A DNA stretch of 64,000 nt from Tessaracoccus sp. OS52 (GTDB taxonomy: Bacteria > Actinomycetota > Actinomycetes > Propionibacteriales > Propionibacteriaceae), in contig NZ_JAJEWM010000004.1 in the NCBI RefSeq assembly GCF_020687685.1, positions 124,001 to 188,000 on the forward strand, read 5' to 3'. Below the pieces are notes generated by a model. That model worked only from the letters and a program-made list of their open reading frames with translations, had not been told where the DNA came from and made no database searches. Position 1 is the stretch's first letter. Each line of letters starts with the position of its first letter. The position numbers and the translations under genes were made by a program. Below are positions 17,179 to 23,666 of the stretch, piece after piece.

Positions 17179-17668
17179 GATCGAGTAGGCGTCCGTGAGC
17201 GGAGCGAGCGGATGCCGTGTCGAGATCCCGGGGTGGTCTCGACACGCGCCTGCTCGTTCCTCGCGGGCGCTACTCGACCAGCGGGGGTGGAGGGTCGTCC
17301 TCGACCAGCGGGGGGTGCGTGTTACCGCTGATCGAGTAGGCAGCCGTGAGCGGAGCGAGCGGATGCCGTGTCGAGATCCTGGGGGTGGGGAGTGGTCTCG
17401 ACACGGGCTGGCGACTTCGTCGCAGGCCCTACTCGACCAGCGGAGGGGTGCGCAGGCGCTACTCGACCAGCGGAGGGTGCGCAGGCGCTACTCGACCAGC
17501 GGAGGGGTGCGTGTTATCGCTGATCGAGTAGGCAGCCGTGAGCGGAGCGAGCGGATGCCGTGTCGAGATCCCGGGGGTGGAGAGTGGTCTCGACACGGGC
17601 TGGCGACTTCGTCGCAGGCCCTACTCGACCAGCGGAAGGGTGCGCAGGCCCTAGTCGACCAGCGGGGG
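17179..17668. repeat. Cluster of dispersed TCGAC repeats with an internal direct duplication
   Basis: About 490 bp made almost wholly of repeat units in both orientations. One orientation reads GATCGAGTAGGC, then GAGCGGAGCGAGCGGATGCC, then GTGTCGAGAT; the other reads GGTCTCGACACG, a GC-rich centre, then CTACTCGACCAGCG. A block of about 180 bp at 17329-17515 recurs nearly unchanged at 17519-17660, and a unit of about 28 bp ending CTACTCGACCAGCGGAGGG is tandem at 17449-17510. The right part overlaps the 3' end of the acyltransferase gene. Spacing is irregular and there are no unique spacers of constant length, so it is not CRISPR. Confidence 0.85.
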
Positions 17669-18641
17669 ACGGCGCCGGGAACGAGAACAGCATGCCGTGC
17701 CGGGGGGCGCGGACAAGGGCGGACGGGACCGCGAAGGACAGGGCGAACGCCGCGGCGACGGCGGGCAGCGTCGGGATTCCCCGGTCCTCGATGAGGTTGT
17801 AGAACGCGGCAATCACGGGCAGATGCACGACGTAGTAGGCGATCGAGCGGCGGCCGATCCCCTCAAGCCAGCGCACGACCTTGGTCCTGGGAATCCGGGG
17901 CGCGGCCCACAGCGCAGCCCCGCAGCCGGCCAGGGCGACGCCGAAGACCAGCAGGTTCTGACCGCTCGTGACGCCCTGGACGTGCAGGTGGGAGCCGATC
18001 CCGGCGACGATCGCAAGCCCGAGGAAGACGGACCAGTGAGCACTCTGGAGCCGCCGCAGGTGCGGCACCAGCCAAGCGCCGACGAAGAAGAAGGCGCCGA
18101 ACCAGAAGTAGTTCCCCTTGTCAGGTGCCCAGTGGAAGAGGATCACGAGGAACGCGACGGGAACAGTCCAGGCTGGGATGAACCGCGTCCCCATCCCCAT
18201 CAGGTACGCGACGAGCCCGACGGCGTAGCAGAACAGCAGCGTCAGCAGATACCAAAGGTGCGAGGCCCCGAGGTAGGCGGAAGGATCCGACGCGCGCTCC
18301 GGGACGTGGAGCCAGACGGTCAACGGTGCCCACAGCAACAGCGGCCAGGCGAGGTGCCGCAGCTTTCCGCTGACGTAGGTTCGCAGCGGCTTGGTCAGTG
18401 CCCGGGGGAGGAACAGTCCCGACACCAGCAGCAGCAGCGGGAGTCGGAAAGGCTCGACGGAGCGCGTCGCGTCCAGCAGCCACTGCGGCATCTCCCAGCC
18501 GTCGATATGGGCCATGCCGATGGCGTGGTTGACCATGACCAACAGGACCGCCGTCCCTCGCAGGAGGTCCATCCAAGTGAGTCGTCTAGCCGCCCTCGAG
18601 GCGCGCTGCGGTTCCACCGCGGAATGAAACATCGCCAGCAA
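17514..18641 (-). CDS. OafA/YrhL-type membrane acyltransferase (acyltransferase 3 family), 3' end running into repeats
   Basis: A 375-residue multi-pass protein that probably transfers acyl groups to surface glycans. RRLTWMDLLRGTAVLLVMVNHAIG is the family's first helix with the RG and catalytic-type His residue, and about ten hydrophobic segments follow. The recognisable part ends near LSFAVPSALVRAPRHGMLFSF. The last 55 or so residues (PAGRLGPAHPSAGRVGPA and onward) are translated TCGAC repeat and look unrelated to the family, so the original stop seems to have been lost to repeat growth. The start could be ATG at 18641 or three codons later. Neighbours give no substrate hint beyond cell-envelope genes. 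Confidence 0.75.
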   Translation of the reverse strand: MLAMFHSAVEPQRASRAARRLTWMDLLRGTAVLLVMVNHAIGMAHIDGWEMPQWLLDATRSVEPFRLPLLLLVSGLFLPRALTKPLRTYVSGKLRHLAWPLLLWAPLTVWLHVPERASDPSAYLGASHLWYLLTLLFCYAVGLVAYLMGMGTRFIPAWTVPVAFLVILFHWAPDKGNYFWFGAFFFVGAWLVPHLRRLQSAHWSVFLGLAIVAGIGSHLHVQGVTSGQNLLVFGVALAGCGAALWAAPRIPRTKVVRWLEGIGRRSIAYYVVHLPVIAAFYNLIEDRGIPTLPAVAAAFALSFAVPSALVRAPRHGMLFSFPAPSPAGRLGPAHPSAGRVGPATKSPARVETTLHPRDLDTASARSAHGCLLDQR

Positions 18642-19085
18642 CCCTAAGGGAAAGCTGGGATTTCTCAGAAATATCTTCGTGGGCGGGTTGTGATCTCGTC
18701 ACGTTTCGACACGGTCGCTGCCGCTCCCTGCTCAACGCAGGGCGGCCGGCTCGCTTCGCTCGCGCGGCGCTACTCGATCACGGTGGCGGCCGGCGAGCTC
18801 CCTCCGCCCGCTGGTCGAGTAGGGCCGGCGAGCTCTGCGAGCGCCCGTGTCGAGGCCATGGAGAGTCGTGGCCCTGATCTCGACACGCGGCCGGCTCGCT
18901 TCGCTCGCGCGGCGCTACTCGATCAACGGTGGCTGGCTGGTTGGCTCGCTTCGCTCGTCGGCGCTGCTCGATCAACGATGGCGAGGGCCGCGTTTGGACA
19001 GCAGTCCCCGACGAGCCCGCCCCGGGCGTATCATGGAACCCCCTCCGGGGGGCTGAATGGAGACAGGAACGTCAAGGAGGACGCC
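18642..19085. other. Repeat-filled intergenic region before the CBS gene
   Basis: No gene is supported. Repeat copies occupy 18704-18980; the remaining part holds the leader of the CBS-protein gene, with the Shine-Dalgarno AAGGAGG at 19074-19080. An open frame continues upstream of the CBS start, but it only translates the repeats. Confidence 0.7.
18704..18980. repeat. Dispersed TCGAC repeats, diverged copies
   Basis: Several units of the same family, here with CGGCTCGCTTCGCTCGCGCG centres and CTACTCGATCA right ends (GATC instead of GACC). One unit is in the opposite orientation (CTGGTCGAGTAGGGCC to GTGTCGAGGCC). The last copy has GCTGCTCGATCAACG. Confidence 0.8.
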
Positions 19086-19559
19086 ATGCCTGTGACCGTC
19101 GCTGATTGCATGACCGGGGCCGTGACCATCCGGGCGAACCAGAGCGTGCGAGCCGCCGCAAAGCTCATGAAGGCCAACCACACGGGGTTCCTGGTGGTAA
19201 TTGAGGACGACCACGTCGTCGGAGTGGTGACCGCCCGCGACCTCGTGGAGCGCATCTTCGCCCAGGGCGGCTCGGGGGACGACACCGTCCGCAAGGCCTG
19301 CTCCGAGGACCTGCTCAGCGCCTGCCCGGAGGACGACCTGCCCGCCTTCATCGGCCTCATCCACGCCAAGGGGCTGCACCGCGCGCCGGTGCTCAGCGAC
19401 GGGCAGCTCGTGGGGGTCGTCTCCATCGACGACCTGGTGGCGACCGGGCTGGACTCCATGACCAACGACATCTCCCGCCGCCGGGTCACGGAGCGGCTGC
19501 TCCAGCTGCCGCGGTCCGCCCGCAAGCACGACGCCCGCTCGCGGACCCTTGCCAGCTGA
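19086..19559 (+). CDS. Two-CBS-domain protein
   Basis: A 157-residue cytoplasmic protein with two CBS motifs: VADCMTGAVTIRANQSVRAA, VVGVVTARDLVERIF for the first, and SEDLLSACPEDDLPA, LVGVVSIDDLVATGL for the second. Stand-alone CBS pairs usually bind adenine nucleotides and act as sensors. I start at the ATG that follows AAGGAGGACGCC, although the frame is open further upstream through repeat DNA. The next genes encode a KtrB/KtrA-type potassium uptake system 70 nt downstream; a functional link is possible but not shown. Confidence 0.85.
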   Translation: MPVTVADCMTGAVTIRANQSVRAAAKLMKANHTGFLVVIEDDHVVGVVTARDLVERIFAQGGSGDDTVRKACSEDLLSACPEDDLPAFIGLIHAKGLHRAPVLSDGQLVGVVSIDDLVATGLDSMTNDISRRRVTERLLQLPRSARKHDARSRTLAS

Positions 19560-19629
19560 ACGGGGTTGAACGGCGGCGGCTGACGGCCGGTGCGACGCGT
19601 GGGCGCCTCCGAGGTCTACGATCGAGCGC

Positions 19630-20973
19630 ATGCGCCTAACTCGCTGGCTGGGTCACCCGGCTCGGGTAGTGCCCGTGGTCTACCTGATCGGCATCACGGT
19701 CGGCACGCTGCTGCTCATGCTGCCCCAGGCGACAACCAGTGGTGAGTCGGCACCGTTGCTGCAGGCGGCATTCACGGCGGTCTCTGCGGTCTGCATCACC
19801 GGTCTGACCACCGTGGACACCGCCACATTCTGGAGCCCCGTCGGCCAGTTCATCATCATGGCGCTGATCCAGGTGGGCGGCTTCGGCATCGTCGCACTGG
19901 CGAGCCTGCTGACCATGGTGGTCACGGGCCGGATTTCGCTGCAGGGCGCGATGGTCGCGGGTCAGGAGTTGCGCACCGGTTTCGGCTCGGTCCTGCGGGT
20001 GCCCCGGATGATCGCCGCTGTGATGCTTTCGGCGGAGGCGGTCACGGCCGTGGTCCTGACGCTGGGATTCCGCCCCCATACCGACAGCTGGGCGTCGGCG
20101 GTCTGGCAGGGAGCCTTCCACGCGGTCTCGGCGTTCAACAACGCCGGCTTCGCCCTCTACAGCGACAACCTGATGAGTTTCGTCGGTGAGCCCGGAATCA
20201 TCGTTCCCATCTGTGTGGCGGTGGTGCTCGGCGGACTGGGGTTCCCGGTGCTTCTGGAGGTGGGCCGCAGGCTGTTGCGACGTGCCCCCAGCAACTCTGG
20301 GTGGAGCACCCAGACCCGGCTCACCGTCGCGGGCACCGTTTCGCTGCTGGTGCTGGGGGCGGTGGTCTTCGGACTCGCGGAATGGAACAATCCCAACACC
20401 ATCGGCAACATGTCGGTCCAGGACCGTTCGCTTGCGGTACTGGCAGGGGCGGTGTTTCCCCGCACCGCCGGCTTCAACTCGATCGACTACGGCGGGGCCA
20501 GCGAGTCCACTCTGGGGCTCTACTACGTGCTGATGTTCATCGGGGGCGGTTCGGCCGGCACGGCCGGGGGTGTCAAGGTGGGCACCATCGGAATCATCCT
20601 GGCCACCGTCGTGGCCGAGTTGCGGGGCGAGAACCAGGTGGTTGTCGGCCCGAGGGCCATACCGGCGACGGTGCAGCGTGCGGCCCTCGCCGTCGTGATC
20701 CTGGGTTCCGCAGCAGTGGCAGTGGCCACCTACGTCATCGTCGCGACGGAGAATTTCACGCTGCAGCAGGTCCTGTTTGAGACGATCTCAGCGTTCGGCA
20801 CCGTCGGCCTGACCACCGGGATCACCCCGCGACTCAAACCGGAGTCCTTGGTGATCCTTATGCTTTTGATGTATCTGGGAAGGGTGGGGACCGTTTCCGT
20901 AGCAGCGGCGCTCGCCCTGCGCGCACGTCATCGGCGCTACGTCCTACCGGAGGAGCAGCCAATTGTTGGGTAG
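19630..20973 (+). CDS. TrkH/KtrB-family potassium uptake channel subunit
   Basis: A 447-residue membrane protein with the fourfold membrane-pore-membrane layout of Trk/Ktr/HKT transporters. Pore-loop-like segments include FTAVSAVCITGLTTVDT, FHAVSAFNNAGFALYS, FPRTAGFNSIDY and FETISAFGTVGLTTGI, each with the filter glycine. VGGFGIVALASLLTM and a C-terminal VGRVGTVSVAAALALR-like segment are also typical. It conducts potassium together with the RCK protein encoded by the next gene, whose start overlaps this one by 11 nt. The length matches KtrB rather than the longer TrkH. Confidence 0.93.
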   Translation: MRLTRWLGHPARVVPVVYLIGITVGTLLLMLPQATTSGESAPLLQAAFTAVSAVCITGLTTVDTATFWSPVGQFIIMALIQVGGFGIVALASLLTMVVTGRISLQGAMVAGQELRTGFGSVLRVPRMIAAVMLSAEAVTAVVLTLGFRPHTDSWASAVWQGAFHAVSAFNNAGFALYSDNLMSFVGEPGIIVPICVAVVLGGLGFPVLLEVGRRLLRRAPSNSGWSTQTRLTVAGTVSLLVLGAVVFGLAEWNNPNTIGNMSVQDRSLAVLAGAVFPRTAGFNSIDYGGASESTLGLYYVLMFIGGGSAGTAGGVKVGTIGIILATVVAELRGENQVVVGPRAIPATVQRAALAVVILGSAAVAVATYVIVATENFTLQQVLFETISAFGTVGLTTGITPRLKPESLVILMLLMYLGRVGTVSVAAALALRARHRRYVLPEEQPIVG

Positions 20974-21640
20974 ATCGGGTGACCGACGGGTCACGGAAGA
21001 AACCGTGCTGGTGGTGGGTCTCGGCCTGTTCGGCTCCGCCACCGCGCGCGCTTTGGCGGACATGGACGTGCCGCTGATCGCCGTCACGGAGGACCACCTC
21101 CAGGCCGTGCGCTTCGCCGACGAGTTCAGCAACGTCATCGAACTGGACCCATCAGACCGCGAGGCGCTGGACCAGATCGGGATCGAGCGGATCCAGAAGG
21201 CGGTGGTCGCCCTCAGCAAGGTCGAGCTGTCGATCATGACGGTGCTGGCGCTGTCCGAGGCGGGCGTGAAGGAAATCTGGGCGCGCGCCGCCACCCGGGA
21301 GCACGGCGCCATCCTGGAACGCATCGGCGCCCACCACGTCGTTTACTCGGAGGCCTCCACCGGCAAGCGCGTCGCCCACGCCGTCTCGGGCTACATGATC
21401 GACTACTTCGAGTTCGAGGACGGGTTCGCCATGGCCCGCACCCGCGCCCCGCGGGAGATCTGGGACAAGTCGCTGCGCCAGACGCTGGTCCGCACCCGGA
21501 ACAAGGTCACCATCGTGGGCGCGAAGAGACCCGGACAGGACTTCATCTACGCGGTGCCGGAGACCGTGATCCAGGCCGGTGACGAACTGATCGTCTCAGG
21601 ACGGGTGGACGACGTCGACGCCTTCTGCCGGCTCAGGTGA
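20963..21640 (+). CDS. TrkA/KtrA-family RCK regulatory subunit of potassium uptake
   Basis: A 225-residue cytosolic gating subunit. The RCK-N Rossmann domain opens VLVVGLGLFGSATARALADM, with GLGLFG as nucleotide-binding motif, and an RCK-C domain fills the last 80 residues (ending ELIVSGRVDDVDAFCRLR). Such proteins form rings on KtrB and respond to ATP/ADP or c-di-AMP. The TTG start is preferred because GGAGG sits about 10 nt upstream inside the channel gene; the overlap suggests translational coupling. Confidence 0.92.
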   Translation: MLGRSGDRRVTEETVLVVGLGLFGSATARALADMDVPLIAVTEDHLQAVRFADEFSNVIELDPSDREALDQIGIERIQKAVVALSKVELSIMTVLALSEAGVKEIWARAATREHGAILERIGAHHVVYSEASTGKRVAHAVSGYMIDYFEFEDGFAMARTRAPREIWDKSLRQTLVRTRNKVTIVGAKRPGQDFIYAVPETVIQAGDELIVSGRVDDVDAFCRLR

Positions 21641-21694
21641 CGCCGGGGATCCCGCCGCTTTTTCGGTTCTGCCCGCATGCAGTAGACTCCCGGA

Positions 21695-21786
21695 AGGCTC
21701 CTCGCGCGGCGGTATCTCGCCCAACTCCCCCAGGGTCGGAAGGCAGCAAGGGTAAGTGAGCTCTTCCGGGTGCGCGAGGGGCTCTT
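21695..21786 (+). ncRNA. ffs: Small bacterial SRP RNA (4.5S type)
   Basis: The apical helix of signal recognition particle RNA is plain: CCCCCAGGGTCGGAAGGCAG followed by CAAGGGTAAG, with the GGAAG-type tetraloop and the asymmetric loop that binds Ffh. The ends pair as a long stem, GGCTCCTCGCGCG against CGCGAGGGGCTC. Length of about 90 nt matches the short form of actinobacteria. A TAGACT -10 candidate at 21683-21688 would place the start at about 21695. The location upstream of dnaX is a common one in actinobacteria. Confidence 0.92.
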
Positions 21787-21802
21787 TCCATGCCCTGAAC
21801 CC

Positions 21803-23515
21803 TCAGTTTGCCCGGATGGGGGACTCCTGGGTTTGACTCCTGCCGACGTCGGCCCGGTCGTGGCCGGGAAGCGGCAACGAGACCCGGAACGTCGTTCCCA
21901 CGCCCGGCTCCGAGGCCACCGAGATCTGACCGCCGTGCCCGTGCACGATGTCACGGGAGATCGCCAGCCCCAGGCCCGCACCGGGAATGTGGTGCTCCGT
22001 GGCCCCGTCGGTCCTGTAGAAGCGGGTGTACAGGTGGGACTGCTCCTCCGGGGTCATCCCGATCCCCGTGTCCGAGACAACCACGTCCATCGTCGACGCG
22101 GTCACCTGGGTGGCCACCTTCACCGTCCCGCCGGGAGCGGTGAACTTGATGGCGTTGGACAGCAGGTTGTCCAGTACCTGCGACAGGCGCGCGAGGTCCA
22201 GACTGGCCACCGGCGTGGGCTCGAGGTGGCGCTCCAGGGTGATCCCCTTCGCCGCAGCCGACGCCTGGGCCGAGTCGCAGGCCAGCTCCGCCAGCCGGTC
22301 GAGCCGTTCGGGCCGCCGTTTGAACGTCAGTTTCTCGTTTGCCAGCTTCTGGCTGTGCAACAGGTCCTCCACGATCACCAGCAGCTGCTCGGCGTTGCGG
22401 TTCACCACGTCGAGGTATCCGGCCGCGGCCGGCGGGAGCTCCTCGTCGCGAGCCAGGTCCAAGTACCCGACGATCGACGTCAGCGGGGTCCGCAGTTCGT
22501 GGGACACCATCGACAGGAACCTCGACTGCGACTGCACCGCCTTCATGTGGAAGGTGACGTCGGTGAAGGAGATGACGGCCCCGTCGCGTTCGCCCCGGGA
22601 GTCAGTGATCTGGCGGGCGGTGGTGGAGACCACGCGCTGCTCGCCCTCGGGGGGACCCATCAGCACCAGGTAGTTGCTGTAGGACTCCGCCAGAGTGGCC
22701 CGGCGCAGGGGCCGGCGCTCCGGCGGAACGGGGATGTCGGTGTTGGGCAGGAACTCCAGCAGGTCGGCTTCGGTGGGATCCGTCATGCCGGCGGGCGTCA
22801 CGAAGTCCAGGATCTGGCGCTGGTAGTGGTTGCGGAAGACGATGTTGCCGCGGCGGTCCACGACGATGATGCCGACGTCGACGCTGTCGATGATGTTCTG
22901 CAGCAGGCGGGCCTGGCGGGCGCTCTCCTCATGGAGGGCCATCTTCGCGTCGGTCTCCTGCTGGATCCGTTCGTTGGCCCGCTCGACGTAGAGCAGGAGG
23001 CCAGACATGAACCAGCCCACCTGGAAGACCGTCAGCGGCAGCAGCAGCACGCGCACCACGTCGACGGCGCCGAATTGGCCCACCTCGTCGCTCAGCACCG
23101 GGATGCCGACGGTCAGCAGCGCCAGCGCCGTCGCGATGAACAGTCCCACGTTCCGGTACAGCGTCACCAGCCACACCGTCGGGAGGAACATCAACAGGGA
23201 GACGGCAATCAGGTGGGGTGCCACCGAGTAGCGCAGCAGTCCGACGGCGATGAAGTCGGCCACCGGCAGGAGCCCGGACCAGGTCAACGGGATCCGCTCC
23301 CATGGGATGAGGCCTGCCACGATGGTGGCGACGACGGCGAGGGCGACGCCCGCGTAGAAGGTGCCCGGGTCGGCGAGGGCGCCTTCCGACGTCGCGAACA
23401 CCACAGCCACTGCCAGCAGCAGCCCCATGAACAGGGACTGCTTGTTGAGGATGCTCCGCTTGGCGTTCTCGGTGTACGTCAGCCGCGTCCACAGGCGTCG
23501 GATCGGGTCGAGCAT
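21803..23515 (-). CDS. Orphan membrane sensor histidine kinase with PAS domain
   Basis: A 570-residue kinase. The N-terminal 200 residues hold about six hydrophobic helices (from SLFMGLLLAVAVVFATSEGA), then a PAS domain (NIIDSVDVGIIVVDRRGNIV), a HisKA domain with the phospho-accepting His in FLSMVSHELRTPLTSIVGYL, and an HATPase domain: N box DNLLSNAIKFTAPGG, G1 DTGIGMTPEE, G2 GAGLGLAISRDIVHGHGG. No response regulator is encoded next to it, so its partner is elsewhere. I start at the ATG at 23515, six nt behind GGAGA; a longer frame adds 15 cysteine-rich residues without support. It ends 17 nt from the SRP RNA on the opposite strand. Confidence 0.92.
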   Translation of the reverse strand: MLDPIRRLWTRLTYTENAKRSILNKQSLFMGLLLAVAVVFATSEGALADPGTFYAGVALAVVATIVAGLIPWERIPLTWSGLLPVADFIAVGLLRYSVAPHLIAVSLLMFLPTVWLVTLYRNVGLFIATALALLTVGIPVLSDEVGQFGAVDVVRVLLLPLTVFQVGWFMSGLLLYVERANERIQQETDAKMALHEESARQARLLQNIIDSVDVGIIVVDRRGNIVFRNHYQRQILDFVTPAGMTDPTEADLLEFLPNTDIPVPPERRPLRRATLAESYSNYLVLMGPPEGEQRVVSTTARQITDSRGERDGAVISFTDVTFHMKAVQSQSRFLSMVSHELRTPLTSIVGYLDLARDEELPPAAAGYLDVVNRNAEQLLVIVEDLLHSQKLANEKLTFKRRPERLDRLAELACDSAQASAAAKGITLERHLEPTPVASLDLARLSQVLDNLLSNAIKFTAPGGTVKVATQVTASTMDVVVSDTGIGMTPEEQSHLYTRFYRTDGATEHHIPGAGLGLAISRDIVHGHGGQISVASEPGVGTTFRVSLPLPGHDRADVGRSQTQESPIRAN

Positions 23516-23666
23516 TTGTCTCCAGTGCTGGTCGTGCGGGGGACACGGGCAGGTGCACATGGAGCAGCGGCGTTACTGCTCCACTGGCGAAGAGAGTAGC
23601 GGAGCGCGACGCCAATTCCCGGGCGCCGGGCCGCCAGGTCGTGATGTCGGGGGGCTGGCATAGGGT

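Noticed and set aside
14693-17188. Long + strand frames opposite the two secreted cell-wall proteins
   Set aside because: They are antisense shadows of high-GC genes; the translations are Gly/Val/His-rich with no motifs, while the - strand frames have signal peptides and known domains.
17179-17668. Possible CRISPR array
   Set aside because: Units vary in length and orientation, spacers are not unique or constant, the same units lie elsewhere, and no cas genes are present.
18690-19085. N-terminal extension of the CBS protein
   Set aside because: The extra residues are translated repeat; AAGGAGG precedes the ATG at 19086, which starts a complete first CBS motif.
21770-23599. 609-residue + strand frame opposite the histidine kinase
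   Set aside because: Its composition is that of antisense sequence, and it begins inside the SRP RNA. The - strand kinase has all catalytic motifs.
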